Source: Geomonas azotofigens
GTDB taxonomy: Bacteria; Desulfobacterota; Desulfuromonadia; Geobacterales; Geobacteraceae
NCBI RefSeq assembly: GCF_018919395.1
Contig: NZ_JAHLME010000001.1
Location: 868,001 to 932,000, forward strand
Length of the DNA stretch: 64,000 nt
Direction: 5' to 3'
Part shown: positions 1-8,697 of the stretch, piece by piece
How the letters are laid out: each line of letters opens with the position of its first letter
How positions within the stretch are numbered: the first letter of the stretch is position 1
Translations under genes and position numbers: made by a program
The notes under the pieces: model-generated
The model's database searches: none
What the model saw: the letters and a program-made list of their open reading frames with translations, nothing else
Told to the model about the DNA's origin: nothing

Positions 1-443
1 GTGCTCGTCTCCTGCCCTTTTTGCAGGATCAGGGTGTGGGCCTGCGCCGATTCCCGCTCCGTAGCCAAGCGCCCGGTCATAACGGTGTAGAGTTCCTGGG
101 CGATGCTGCCGAATTCCGCCGACGCCTCCAGCTTCTCACCGGAGACGGCCTCCAGTTTCTCCTGCGCGCCTTGTACCTCGGCCAGCGCTTTTTCCGCCTC
201 TTTCTTCGCCACGGCAAATTCCGCCTCGTTACGGGCCGCGGCCACTTTGACCAGGTCTGCCGTCGCCCCCTGCAGCGCCCGCTGGAACTCCATGGTGCGC
301 AGCTGGAACGGGGTGCTTTTCTCGGTGAGGTAGGAGAGCTTTCCCCTGATGGAGCTCATGCTGAGGAAGCTGGCGACGGAGACAGCGGCGACTGCCAACA
401 GGATAATGCCGGCGTTGAGGATCAACTTCGATTTGATGGTCAT
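1..443 (-). CDS. Methyl-accepting chemotaxis protein, N-terminal part (cut by window edge)
   Basis: Only the first 147 codons are in the window. The start at 443 is preceded by AAGGAG. A short basic N-terminus (MTIKSK) leads into a membrane helix at about residues 7-27. A long charged, Ala/Glu/Lys-rich helical stretch follows, as in four-helix-bundle ligand-binding domains of chemotaxis receptors. HAMP and signalling domains would lie outside the window, so a sensor kinase with the same input domain cannot be excluded. A sigma-28-like promoter upstream, similar to the one before the complete receptor at 6981, supports a chemotaxis role. Confidence 0.7.
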   Translation of the reverse strand, partial: MTIKSKLILNAGIILLAVAAVSVASFLSMSSIRGKLSYLTEKSTPFQLRTMEFQRALQGATADLVKVAAARNEAEFAVAKKEAEKALAEVQGAQEKLEAVSGEKLEASAEFGSIAQELYTVMTGRLATERESAQAHTLILQKGQETS

Positions 444-514
444 GCTAAGGCTCCTTGTCCGCGCGGCAAAAAAAGTTAGTGAGAAGCTGGATATTGTCGC
501 ACAGGCAATACGGC

Positions 515-542
515 TATTCGGCATAACCCGCTGGTTTCTTGA
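515..542 (-). promoter_or_regulatory. Possible sigma-28 (FliA) promoter of the receptor gene
   Basis: Read on the minus strand: TCAAGAAA, 12 bases, GCCGAATA. The known FliA consensus is TAAAGTTT-N11-GCCGATAA. The same layout occurs before the receptor at 6981, which is the main support. Confidence 0.4.
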
Positions 543-616
543 GGTATGGTCGTCACATGTTTGATGGGTAATAAAGACGGGGCTGGTGCGGATTCTCCCT
601 AGGGGGGAGGGAAGGG

Positions 617-3355
617 TCAGCCGGTGGTGCCAAGCCCGGCGGCGATGGCGTTCACCGTTTCCAGGAGCCGGAACAAGAGCCCGCCCGAGATCGCGGTGTC
701 CTGTCGGCCGGAGTCCTGGCGCCACTGGCGCAGCAGGGCGATCTGGCGTTCGTGCAGTACCTTGAGCGCGTCCTCGCGGCGGGCCAGCGAGCTGTGCACG
801 GCGGCCCGCCGCTCGGCCAGGGAACCGCCGTAGATCTCCTCCAGCATCCTGACGGTGCGTTGGTACTCGTCGCTGATGGCGGAGAAGACCGGCTCCCGGA
901 TCGCCTCGTCGCGTACCAGCTCGGCGTAGCTGCGCATGATCTGCAGGTTGGCGCTGGCGACGCTGGTGGCTGCGTTGCTGATGATGTAGTGGAGCACGGT
1001 CCAGCTCTGGCAGTTGCGCACCAACTCGCCGAACAGGGGTGCGTCCTGGTGCATGAGCTCTTCGAGGGCGAAACCGATGCCGTACCAGCCGGAGAGGAAG
1101 TAGCGCGCCTGGCTCCAGCTGAAGACCCAGGGGATGGCGCGGAGGTCCCCCAGGGTCGCCTGGGCGGTGCGGCGCGCGGGGCGGGAGCCTATGCTGCTGG
1201 CCTCGATGACGTCGATCGGGGTGGCCTGCCGGAAAAAGTCGAGGAACCCCGGGCGGTTGAGTAGCTGCTGGTAGGCCGTGCGGCTTCGCTCGGCGAGGCG
1301 GTCCATGACCGGTTCGAGCGGGTGTCCCGGACCGGGGCCGCCGCGCTGGGGGATGCTGACTCCGGCGGTCCCCGCCAGCAACAGTTCGAGGTGGTAGGCG
1401 GCGTTGAGCGGGTTGGAGTACTTTTGCGAGATCACCTCGCCCTGTTCGGTCAGGCGCAGGTCCCCCGCGGCCGACCCCTCGGGCAGGCCGCGCAGGAAGC
1501 GGCTGGTGGGGCCCGCCCCCCGGCTGATGGTGCCCCCTCGGCCGTGGAAGAAGCGCAGCCGCACCCCCTGGCGCCGCCCGACCGCCACCATCGCCTCCTG
1601 TGCCCGGTAGAGGCCCCACAGGCTCGCCATGATCCCGCCGTCCTTGTTGCTGTCGCTGTAGCCTACCATGACCTGCTGCACCGGCCGCTCCCCGCACAGG
1701 TGCGCCAGGGTGCGCCGGGTCACCGGATGTTCGAGAAAATCGTTGAGGATGGCGGCGCTGCCGGTCAGGTCGTCGATGGTCTCGAAGAGGGGGACCACGG
1801 GGAGCTGGCAGACCAGTCCCTGCGCCGTCGGCAGCACCAGGCCCGCCTCCCGCGCCAGGAGGTAGACCACCAGGAGGTCAGAGAGCGAGCGGGTCATGCT
1901 GACGATGAGGGCACCCAGCGATTCGGGCCCGTAGTTCTGGATCTGGGTCGCCAGCACCCGGTAGCAGCTGATCACGCTTTGCGCTTCCCTGCCGGGCCTG
2001 GCGTCGGGGAGCAGGAACGGGCGGGGCGAGGCGAGCTCACGGTCCAGGAAGGCGAGTCGTTGCGGTTCTCGCCACTGGGAGAAGCCTCGTTCCGCCATTC
2101 CGGCCGCCGCCATCAACTGCTCCACCGCCTTGTCGTGGAAGGCGCTGTTCTGCCTGATATCCAGGGAGGCCAGGTGGAAGCCGAACACCTCCACGCTGCG
2201 CAGCACCGGCACCACATCGGCGAGGGCGAGCCGTCTGGCCCCCGTCGCCACCAGGGTGTCCCGGAGCAGGCGCAGGTCTTCCTCGAGCTCCTGGGAGCGG
2301 CAGTAGCGGGAACCGGAGTCGCCGCAGAGGGCCTCCTCCTTGCCGGTGACGTCCACCGGCAGCTTCGCCTTCATCAGGTTCACCATCTGGCGCCACGGCT
2401 CTTCGGGGTTGCGCCGGAGCGCCTCGAGCCCAACTGTGCCGGTGGGGGCGGCCAGCTGTTCGAGCCGCCGGGAGAGTTCCGGGGGAGGGGGGAGCAGCAG
2501 CCGCGAGATGCTGAGCCGGCTCCCCAAGGTGGTGAGCTGGCCGTGGATCAGCATGAGGGCGTTCAGCCTCAGCTCCCCGAGGGTGGCCGCGGTGACCTCG
2601 GCGGTCACCAGCGGGTGGCCGTCCCGGTCTCCCCCCACCCAGGTGCTGAAGGAGACCCGGGGCAGGCAGTCGGTGAGCGGCGAGAGCGGCCGCGTCAGTC
2701 CCGCCTCGCGCCAGGCGCGGCAGATCCTCTTGTCCAGGATCGGGATCACCCGGGGGAAGATTTCGCGCAGGTGGTAGATGATGGCGGCGAGCTCGTTCAG
2801 GATCTGGGGTTTCTCCAGGTGGATCTCGCCGGTGCGCCACAGCCGCTCCAGCATGGTCACGATCTCCTCCCGGATCTCGTCCCGTTCCAGGGGGGTCCAG
2901 ACCGTGTTCTCGCGCTTGACCAGCAGGAGGTAGAGCTCGCGCAGGTGCCGCAGCACCGAGGCCCGCTTCGCTTCGGTGGGGTGCGCGGTCAGCACCGGCT
3001 CGACCCTGATCTGTCCCAAGAGGTCCGCGATCTGCTCCTGCGGCACGCCGCCGCGGCTCAACTTTTCCAGCACCCGCCCCCAAAGCCCGGGCTCGGCCAC
3101 CAGCCCCTGGCTCGTCTCCACCCCACGCCGCGTCTGCACCGCGAAGTTCTCCTCGGCCATGCTGAGCAACTGGAACGCGATGGACCAGGCCCGGACGAAC
3201 TTGCAATCCTCGGAGGGGGCCATCGATCCGGACTTGGGGAGGCAGGCGGCGAGCTGCGACTCTCCCAGGCCGCTGAACATCTCGGCCAGGCACTCCATCA
3301 GGTAGTCCAGGTCGCGCTGCAGTTTTTCGGGTATGGCTGTGCCGGTGTCGGGCAT
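617..3355 (-). CDS. ppc: Phosphoenolpyruvate carboxylase
   Basis: Carboxylates phosphoenolpyruvate with bicarbonate to oxaloacetate, refilling the TCA cycle; cytoplasmic. The start at 3355 (MPDTGT) is chosen because CAAGGAGGAG lies just upstream; the open frame extends 33 codons further without a comparable site. The 912-residue length fits the family. Active-site motifs are present in order: VLTAHPTE with the catalytic His near 124, GGDRDGHP near 245, VGYSDSNKDGG near 570, FHGRGGTISRG near 603 and EQGEVISQKY after it. The C-terminus ends in TTG, close to the usual NTG. It is transcribed alone, convergent with nothing at its 3' side. Confidence 0.96.
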   Translation of the reverse strand: MPDTGTAIPEKLQRDLDYLMECLAEMFSGLGESQLAACLPKSGSMAPSEDCKFVRAWSIAFQLLSMAEENFAVQTRRGVETSQGLVAEPGLWGRVLEKLSRGGVPQEQIADLLGQIRVEPVLTAHPTEAKRASVLRHLRELYLLLVKRENTVWTPLERDEIREEIVTMLERLWRTGEIHLEKPQILNELAAIIYHLREIFPRVIPILDKRICRAWREAGLTRPLSPLTDCLPRVSFSTWVGGDRDGHPLVTAEVTAATLGELRLNALMLIHGQLTTLGSRLSISRLLLPPPPELSRRLEQLAAPTGTVGLEALRRNPEEPWRQMVNLMKAKLPVDVTGKEEALCGDSGSRYCRSQELEEDLRLLRDTLVATGARRLALADVVPVLRSVEVFGFHLASLDIRQNSAFHDKAVEQLMAAAGMAERGFSQWREPQRLAFLDRELASPRPFLLPDARPGREAQSVISCYRVLATQIQNYGPESLGALIVSMTRSLSDLLVVYLLAREAGLVLPTAQGLVCQLPVVPLFETIDDLTGSAAILNDFLEHPVTRRTLAHLCGERPVQQVMVGYSDSNKDGGIMASLWGLYRAQEAMVAVGRRQGVRLRFFHGRGGTISRGAGPTSRFLRGLPEGSAAGDLRLTEQGEVISQKYSNPLNAAYHLELLLAGTAGVSIPQRGGPGPGHPLEPVMDRLAERSRTAYQQLLNRPGFLDFFRQATPIDVIEASSIGSRPARRTAQATLGDLRAIPWVFSWSQARYFLSGWYGIGFALEELMHQDAPLFGELVRNCQSWTVLHYIISNAATSVASANLQIMRSYAELVRDEAIREPVFSAISDEYQRTVRMLEEIYGGSLAERRAAVHSSLARREDALKVLHERQIALLRQWRQDSGRQDTAISGGLLFRLLETVNAIAAGLGTTG

Positions 3356-3505
3356 GACGACTCCTCCTTGCCTGTCCCCGTGCTGTGGGGGCACAGAGAT
3401 GAATGATACCCGATAATCTTGTTCTGCAAACGGGCGCTCCGTCCTCTTGTTCATGTGTAAGTGCCTGTGCTATCGTGTCATTAAGGAGGGAAAAGGAGGA
3501 GATTT

Positions 3506-3673
3506 ATGAACACGCTATTGCTGATATTCCTGACGATCGTAGCGATCATCCTTACCGTCTGGCTGGTGCTGATTCCTATCGGAGTCATAGCAGGTTCGAT
3601 AAAGGCCTTCCGCAACGGGGAGCATGCTCACTGGGGCCACTGGAAAGGGTGGAGGCACCACGGCCAGCACTAG
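3506..3673 (+). CDS. Small single-pass membrane protein with His-rich tail
   Basis: A 55-residue reading frame starts MNTLLLIFLT behind a strong AAGGAGGAG site, nine bases before the ATG. Residues 2-31 are one hydrophobic helix. The remaining tail ends HAHWGHWKGWRHHGQH, with six His and three Trp. It sits between the divergent ppc promoter region and a bidirectional terminator, so it is probably its own transcript. The tail could bind metal or heme, but no family is recognised. The ribosome site and clean membrane helix make it likely to be real despite its size. Confidence 0.6.
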   Translation: MNTLLLIFLTIVAIILTVWLVLIPIGVIAGSIKAFRNGEHAHWGHWKGWRHHGQH

Positions 3674-3700
3674 ACAAAGCGCATGATCGCAGAGGATAAA

Positions 3701-3736
3701 AAAAGGCCCTGAGCTCGTTTGAACCCAGGGCCTTTT
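3701..3736. terminator. Bidirectional intrinsic terminator
   Basis: AAAAGGCCCTG and CAGGGCCTTTT arms with a loop, A/T runs on both sides. It lies between the convergent small membrane protein and the lipoprotein gene. Confidence 0.8.
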
Positions 3737-3762
3737 GCTTTGGAAAAAGGGGCGCAGCGGGT

Positions 3763-4182
3763 TTACGGGACGCTGCGGAAGCCACCTTTGTAGAAGTCTT
3801 CATCGTGCCCGAACGAATATGAAAAGTCCAACTCGTCGAGACATTCCTTGTTTGCCACCGGGATCTCGATGGTAAAGGGTTCGGTGCCGGCGAAGCGTCC
3901 GCTGAAGGCCTTTGTTTCTTTGGCCATGACTTTGCCTTTGGAGTCCAGCAGCTTCGCGGTGAGTTGCAGCGAGGTGTAGGGGAGATCCTGACGGACGTTT
4001 TGCACCGTGCCGTCGATCCTGACCCCTTGGGCGGTTTCCTGTGCCTTCCACGCGATGGCAACTTCATGATTGCTGAATTGGTGGGAGGCATAGGCGGGGT
4101 TGGCGTCTAGTTTCGTGCGGGTGGACGCACAGGCGGTGATCATGGAAAGCATCATCACTGTCAAAGCGAGTTTTTTCAGCAT
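3763..4182 (-). CDS. Predicted lipoprotein, function unknown
   Basis: 139 residues. The N-terminus MLKKLALTVMMLSMITACAS is a lipoprotein signal peptide with a lipobox (ITAC); Cys18 would be lipidated. The mature part is small and beta-rich (alternating polar and hydrophobic residues, e.g. VRIDGTVQNV, FTIEIPV), suggesting a periplasm-facing beta-sandwich. One further Cys (KECLDE) is present. The start is supported by CGGAGGTGAC just upstream. It is monocistronic between two terminators. No family assigned. Confidence 0.75.
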   Translation of the reverse strand: MLKKLALTVMMLSMITACASTRTKLDANPAYASHQFSNHEVAIAWKAQETAQGVRIDGTVQNVRQDLPYTSLQLTAKLLDSKGKVMAKETKAFSGRFAGTEPFTIEIPVANKECLDELDFSYSFGHDEDFYKGGFRSVP

Positions 4183-4315
4183 AAGTCACCTCCGTTTAAG
4201 ATGGGGCGCTTGTCAAAGAGCGCGTGAGACTCTTCGAGTCTAACGCAATTGTAACGGCGGGCAACTCGGGTATTTTAGGCGCTGCACTTATAATAACTCC
4301 CATGCCGACTGCGAC

Positions 4316-4346
4316 AAAAAGGCGGGGCGCCTCGCGACGCCCCGCC
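4316..4346 (-). terminator. Intrinsic terminator after the octaheme cytochrome gene
   Basis: GGCGGGGCG / CGCCCCGCC 9-bp stem with an 8-base loop, followed on the minus strand by TTTTTG. Confidence 0.85.
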
Positions 4347-4369
4347 CTCTCACTTGACCTGTGTTCCGA

Positions 4370-5593
4370 TTACTTCTTGTGCCCGGACTCGCGGGTCATG
4401 GCAGCCGCCTCGGTCCTGATCTCAACCAGGTCCTTCTGCAGCTCGGCCAGGCCGTACCAGGTGACGTAGTCGGGGTTCATGTGGAACGCCCCCTGGAAGG
4501 CACGCATGCGGTGCTCCAGGAACATCACGTACAGGGTCTGCTCGATCGGGGTCCTGGTGTCGTAGAAGGTGAGCAGGTCCGGGTAGGCCGGCTGCCCCTG
4601 CTGCGGCTTGATGATCCCTTTCTCGTAAAGCCCGGCGACGATGGTGATCGCCTCCGCCATCAGCTTGTCCGCTTCTTTGATCATCTGGTCGGCGTTACCG
4701 AGCTGGGTCTTGGCGTAGGTCGCGCTGTGGCACTTGCTGCAGATGCCGATCATCTTGTCACGGGACGCCTGCCACTCCTCCTTGGTCAGGCGCGCCACCT
4801 TGCCCGCCTTGACCAGTTCCAGGCGGCCGGTCGGCTTGCCCGCCGGGTCGAGTACGCCCAGACCTTTCAGGATGGTGACGCGGTAGCCCATCCACTCGGC
4901 GTCTTCTTCCGGCAGACGCAGGGCCAGGAAGCCCCAGGAGGTCATCACGTTGTGGTCGCCGTCGCCCATGTGGCAGGTCTGGCAGGTGGGCGCGCGGCCG
5001 GTGTCACCTTCCATCTGGTAGATGGAGCCGTGCTTGGAGTTGGACCACATCTCCCACTGCGGGTGATCGAAGCCCATGTGGCAGGTGCGGCAGGCTTCCG
5101 GCTTCCTGGCCTCGGCCTTGCTGAACTTGTGGCGGGTATGGCAGGAGTTGCAGGGGGAGCCGTACTGCCCATCGGCGCGCGATTTCTCGTCGCGGATACC
5201 GACCTTGTGGCAGCCGCCGCAACCCTTCATCCCCTGGATGTAGGCGTGGGGCTGGATCTTGTTGGTCGGCATGGCGTCCATGGCCACCCAGGCAACGGCG
5301 TGTTTGCCGGAGGCGTACTGGTCGTGCTGCTTGGTGTGGCACTCCTTGCAGGTCTTCTCGGTGGGCATGGTCACCTTGGCGACGTCTTTGGCGCTCTGGT
5401 GGGCGGTGCCGTGGCAGCTGGAGCAGTCGACGCTGCCGCTCTTGCCCATCTCACCGGACAGGAAATCCTTGACGATGTTGGGCGTCACCTTCTCGTGACA
5501 GGTGATACAGTTGCTCTTCCCGGCGAAGGCCGCCCCTGCCAGCATCAGCACCAGCGCCAGCGCCCCTCCCAGTTTCTTCAAACCATGAATCAT
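4370..5593 (-). CDS. Octaheme c-type cytochrome, hydroxylamine oxidoreductase (HAO)-like
   Basis: 407 residues with a Sec signal peptide (MIHGLKKLG...AAFA). Eight CXXCH heme sites occur in order: CITCH, CSSCH, CKECH, CGGCH, CNSCH, CRTCH, CQTCH and CSKCH. The spacing and the C-terminal segment NPDYVTWYGL resemble the multiheme HAO family, whose non-nitrifier members reduce nitrite or hydroxylamine in the periplasm. The exact substrate cannot be read from sequence. The start at 5593 has GGGGAGG upstream. A TTGA-type FNR/HcpR-like box lies 68-81 bases before the start, consistent with control by nitrogen oxides or oxygen status. Single gene with its own terminator. Confidence 0.85.
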   Translation of the reverse strand: MIHGLKKLGGALALVLMLAGAAFAGKSNCITCHEKVTPNIVKDFLSGEMGKSGSVDCSSCHGTAHQSAKDVAKVTMPTEKTCKECHTKQHDQYASGKHAVAWVAMDAMPTNKIQPHAYIQGMKGCGGCHKVGIRDEKSRADGQYGSPCNSCHTRHKFSKAEARKPEACRTCHMGFDHPQWEMWSNSKHGSIYQMEGDTGRAPTCQTCHMGDGDHNVMTSWGFLALRLPEEDAEWMGYRVTILKGLGVLDPAGKPTGRLELVKAGKVARLTKEEWQASRDKMIGICSKCHSATYAKTQLGNADQMIKEADKLMAEAITIVAGLYEKGIIKPQQGQPAYPDLLTFYDTRTPIEQTLYVMFLEHRMRAFQGAFHMNPDYVTWYGLAELQKDLVEIRTEAAAMTRESGHKK

Positions 5594-5660
5594 GCAATTT
5601 CCTCCCCTTGATAAGTGAATAAACAGGGCACATGTAAACCACATGCCCGGGAGGAATTCC

Positions 5661-5674
5661 TTGATGTAGGTCAA
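5661..5674. promoter_or_regulatory. FNR/HcpR-like operator
   Basis: TTGATGTAGGTCAA, a near-perfect dyad (TTGAY-N4-RTCAA) of the type bound by CRP/FNR-family regulators. It lies in the divergent region between the octaheme cytochrome and the TSCPD gene. Confidence 0.5.
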
Positions 5675-5749
5675 AAAACCGTAAACGGCGCCGCGGCTGC
5701 GGATATACTATCAGGCGTCGCGAACCTACCTTTGTGAGAGGGGGCAGTC

Positions 5750-6115
5750 ATGAAAAAGAAGGCACGTCCCGGGTCCCTTGCCAGCGTCACCTTCCAGAAA
5801 GAGACCCACTGCGGCAGGATCTACGTGACGGTGACCATGGACCGGAAGGGGGCCCCCTTCGAGATCTTCGTCCGCTTCGGCAAGGCCGGCCATTGCGGAG
5901 CCGCCGTCTTCGACGGGCTCACCAGGATACTCTCCTATGGACTGCGGTCGGGCCTCGACCCCCGGGAGGCGGTGAAGGCCCTGGGGGGAATCGGCTGCTA
6001 CTACGGGAAGGACACCTGCATGAACGCGGTATCCGAGGCGCTGCGGGAGGTGGTGGATGCAGCGGGCGCCGCTTCCTCCGATCACCTGGGCCTGCGCGGG
6101 CCGGGTGCGAAATAG
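5750..6115 (+). CDS. TSCPD domain protein
   Basis: 121 residues. The segment FEIFVRFGKAGHCGAAVFDGL followed by LSYGLRSGLDPREAVKALGGIGC matches the TSCPD domain, best known as the C-terminal tail of B12-dependent (class II) ribonucleotide reductases and also found as stand-alone proteins. Cysteines at GHC, GIGC and DTC are in the positions typical of the family, possibly binding metal. The start follows GAGAGGGGGC. No reductase gene is adjacent, so a direct role with NrdJ is only inference. Its last 34 bases overlap the convergent trmO gene. Confidence 0.7.
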   Translation: MKKKARPGSLASVTFQKETHCGRIYVTVTMDRKGAPFEIFVRFGKAGHCGAAVFDGLTRILSYGLRSGLDPREAVKALGGIGCYYGKDTCMNAVSEALREVVDAAGAASSDHLGLRGPGAK

Positions 6116-6600
6116 CGACCGACCTTGGCATCCATCTCGTCTATCCAACCGGCCCTGGAATCGGGAAAAGCGTCCGCGTAGGGGACGTAGGGCTTGATGT
6201 CCAGGACCGGCGTCCCGTCCAGCAGGTCCACCCCGCGCAGGTGCAGCGTCTTTCCCTCCACCCGCACCAGTTCAACGGCCGACAGCCCGATGGAGTTGGG
6301 ACGGTGGGGGGATCGTGTCGCCAGGACCCCCCGCTTCGGCCCCCCGCGCGGCGGTTTCACGTTGCTTTTCCACCCCTCGCTGCGGTGGAAGGCGAAGATC
6401 AGCCAAAGTCTCTGGAAGCCGCCCAGGTCCTGAATGGTCCTTTCGTCCAACCACTCCTCGATTTCGAGGGTGGCCGTGGCGAAGTCGCCGGTTTCGGTCC
6501 CGGTCACCACGGTGCTTTGGTGCGGTGCGTCTATGCGGCGGGAATAGGGGGATCGCAAAAGGCCAATCGGGCGATAGGTGAAGCATTGCTCTTGAATCAT
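6082..6600 (-). CDS. trmO: tRNA (t6A37) N6-methyltransferase TrmO
   Basis: 172 residues of the TsaA/TrmO (YaeB) family. It uses S-adenosylmethionine to methylate N6 of t6A37 in certain tRNAs, such as tRNA-Thr. Recognisable parts are the N-terminal PIGLLRSPY, the central LWLIFAFHRS and the family signature RGVLATRSPHRPNSIGLS, then LDGTPVLDIKPYVPYAD near the end. Length is typical for the core domain. The gene is preceded by a promoter about 145 bases upstream and a terminator hairpin between promoter and start, which is unusual. It converges on and overlaps the TSCPD gene. Confidence 0.9.
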   Translation of the reverse strand: MIQEQCFTYRPIGLLRSPYSRRIDAPHQSTVVTGTETGDFATATLEIEEWLDERTIQDLGGFQRLWLIFAFHRSEGWKSNVKPPRGGPKRGVLATRSPHRPNSIGLSAVELVRVEGKTLHLRGVDLLDGTPVLDIKPYVPYADAFPDSRAGWIDEMDAKVGRYFAPGPRRPR

Positions 6601-6644
6601 GCGGCGTGACGTTTCCTTTACTGTGAGTGGAACCGGAGCGAAAA

Positions 6645-6678
6645 CGAAAAAGCCCTCGGCGGCAGCCAGGGCTTTTCT
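6645..6678 (-). terminator. Terminator hairpin inside the trmO leader
   Basis: On the minus strand AAGCCCTGG...CCGAGGGCTT followed by TTTTCGTTTTC. It sits between the predicted promoter (6744-6772) and the trmO start (6600). It could be an attenuator or the 3' end of a short independent RNA. Confidence 0.65.
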
Positions 6679-6743
6679 TGTCGCGACGGAGGAGGGGGGG
6701 GAGTCCGGTCCGGTAACCTCGCCCCGCGGCTACCTTGGTCGGT

Positions 6744-6772
6744 ACCCTAATGAAAAACGCCGCCATTGTCAA
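6744..6772 (-). promoter_or_regulatory. Sigma-70 type promoter for the trmO leader
   Basis: Minus strand TTGACA, 17 bases, TAGGGT. The transcript would start near 6737 and contain a GGTAGCC/GGTTACC stem and then the terminator. Confidence 0.55.
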
Positions 6773-6892
6773 GGCAGGTGCGGGCGCCGGCGTCAGGCGC
6801 CGCACATCACTGTATCTGTGCGGCTGAAAGAAGTACTTGGCAAAAGAAATTGTTGTTTTTTAGTGACATGCCTATGTTGTGAAAATGATGAC

Positions 6893-6920
6893 TCAAGGAA
6901 ACACATACGGTGACCGATAA
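6893..6920 (+). promoter_or_regulatory. Possible sigma-28 promoter of the chemotaxis receptor
   Basis: TCAAGGAA, 12 bases, ACCGATAA, close to the FliA -10 GCCGATAA. It has the same geometry as the element before the receptor at 1-443. It lies 61 bases before the ATG. Confidence 0.45.
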
Positions 6921-6980
6921 CCCTTGTCACACTGTCTTTGCAACCACGGGACAGAGAGCTTCGTGACCAGGGAGGAATAC

Positions 6981-8627
6981 ATGCGGTGGTTTCTCGATCT
7001 GCAGATCAGGTTAAAGCTTGTCGGTGGTTTTTTGCTACTTGCCATGATTGCCGGCGGCATCAGCTGGATCGGCATCAGTAAGATACGCGGGATCGGGGCG
7101 GTCGATAGATGGCTGTACCAGAAGATTACCGTCCCTCTCGGGGATATCGGCGAGATGGCGGTCGGGTTCCAGCGGGTGCGGATAAGCCTGCGCGAGCTCG
7201 TCGAAACGGGGGACCCGGAGGAAAAGAAAAGGATCGTCGCGTCGATAAAAAGCATCCGGGCCGAGATCGGGGACAACGTCAAGGCCGTGGAAAAGAACAT
7301 CGAGACGCAAAAAGAGCGCGAGCTTCTCGAAGAGTACAAGATGGTCAGGGTGGAATACGGACAGCAGATCGAGAAGGTGATCGCCCTGGCGGAGGCCAAC
7401 AAGGATGAAGAGGCGCGCGCGGTCCTCAACGGTGCCGGCAGGAAGGCCGCCATGCACTACCAGGAGGTGATCGACCGCCTGGTGCAGGCGAAGTTGACAC
7501 AGGCCCAGCTCGCCTCGGATGAGAACACGAGGGTCGCCGACTCGGCCACCAACATGATGGCGGCGGCGGGTGTGGCCGGCATACTGCTCGCCATCGGCCT
7601 GGGGCTGGTCATCGCGGGGCTGATCAGCGGCCCGCTTCGCAAGGGGGTGGACTTCGCCAAGGCGGTGTCGGCTGGAGACCTGACGCAGAGCCTGAATCTG
7701 CGCCAAAGGGATGAAGTGGGCCAGCTGATCGAGGCGCTCAACGAGATGGTGGGGCGGTTGGGCCAGGTGGTGACGGGGGTGCGCGCCGCCTCCGACCACG
7801 TGGTTGCGGGGAGCCAGACGCTCGCGGGCGGATCCCAGGAGATGAGCGACGGTGCCGCGACGCAGGCCACGGCGGCCGACGAACTCTCCAGCAGTCTCAA
7901 GCAGATGGATATGAACATCAGCAGCAACGCGGCCAATGCCGCCCAGACCGAGAAGATCGCGGTGAAGAACGCGGTCGAGGCCAAGGAGAGCGGCGCCGCT
8001 GTGCAGCGGACCGTGGAGGCGATGCGGGAGATCACCGGCAAGATCAGCGTCATCGAGGAGATCGCCCGGCAGACCAACCTGCTGGCGCTCAACGCGGCCA
8101 TCGAGGCCGCGCGCGCGGGCGAGCACGGCAAGGGGTTCGCGGTGGTCGCCGCCGAGGTGCGCAAGCTGGCCGAGAGGAGCCAGGCCGCGGCGGTGCAGAT
8201 CAGCGGGCTTTCCTTCACCAGCGTCGAGGTCGCCGAGAGGGCGGGGCAGATGCTCGTGGAGATGGTTCCCAATATCGAGAAAACGGCCGAGCTCGTGCAG
8301 GAGATTTCCGCCTCCTGCAAGGAGCAGGAAGCCGGCACCCGGCAGATCAACGGGGCGGTCCAGCAGCTGAACGAGATCATCGAGAAGAACGCCAGTGCCA
8401 GTGCGGAGATGGCCGCGACGGCGGCGGAACTGAGTACGGAAGCCGAAACGCTGCAGGCGAGCATCGCCTTTTTCAGGTCCGCGGATAAGGGCGGGCACTC
8501 TCCGCGTGCGGTGGCTTTCCGCAGCAGCAAGCTCACCAGGTCTTCGAGCAATGGTGCGGGGCTTGTGCAGGATAGCAGCGTCAGCGACGAGGCTGCGGCC
8601 GCGAGGGATTGGGCCGCCAACGGCTAA
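6981..8627 (+). CDS. Methyl-accepting chemotaxis protein
   Basis: 548 residues. The start at 6981 is set by AGGGAGG; an upstream in-frame ATG lacks such a site. Layout: membrane helix at about 10-30; periplasmic four-helix-bundle sensor with basic/acidic helices to about 185; second membrane helix near 190-215; HAMP domain ([18 protein letters not shown]); and a cytoplasmic signalling coiled coil with the conserved hairpin [23 protein letters not shown]. It would pass ligand signals to a CheW/CheA array. No C-terminal CheR-binding pentapeptide is seen; the tail ends WAANG. Monocistronic, with a terminator shared with the convergent cytochrome gene. Confidence 0.92.
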   Translation: MRWFLDLQIRLKLVGGFLLLAMIAGGISWIGISKIRGIGAVDRWLYQKITVPLGDIGEMAVGFQRVRISLRELVETGDPEEKKRIVASIKSIRAEIGDNVKAVEKNIETQKERELLEEYKMVRVEYGQQIEKVIALAEANKDEEARAVLNGAGRKAAMHYQEVIDRLVQAKLTQAQLASDENTRVADSATNMMAAAGVAGILLAIGLGLVIAGLISGPLRKGVDFAKAVSAGDLTQSLNLRQRDEVGQLIEALNEMVGRLGQVVTGVRAASDHVVAGSQTLAGGSQEMSDGAATQATAADELSSSLKQMDMNISSNAANAAQTEKIAVKNAVEAKESGAAVQRTVEAMREITGKISVIEEIARQTNLLALNAAIEAARAGEHGKGFAVVAAEVRKLAERSQAAAVQISGLSFTSVEVAERAGQMLVEMVPNIEKTAELVQEISASCKEQEAGTRQINGAVQQLNEIIEKNASASAEMAATAAELSTEAETLQASIAFFRSADKGGHSPRAVAFRSSKLTRSSSNGAGLVQDSSVSDEAAAARDWAANG

Positions 8628-8697
8628 CGGCCTCCGGGTGCAGCCGACTACGCGACGAAAAGGTTCATCGGGGATCCCGGGAAACGAGCGCTCCAGA

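Noticed and set aside
1322..3406. 694-codon plus-strand open frame opposite ppc
   Set aside because: High-GC antisense shadow of ppc: Gly/Arg/His/Gln-rich, no ribosome site, no family motif.
4361..5611. 416-codon plus-strand open frame opposite the octaheme cytochrome
   Set aside because: Shadow frame; the opposite strand has eight CXXCH motifs, a signal peptide and a ribosome site.
6690..6745. GEMM riboswitch in the trmO leader (ACCAAGGTAGCC and GGTTACC resemble a GEMM 3' half)
   Set aside because: The 5' half (GGCAAACC, GNRA stem, GACGCAAAGCC) is absent and the promoter lies where it should be.
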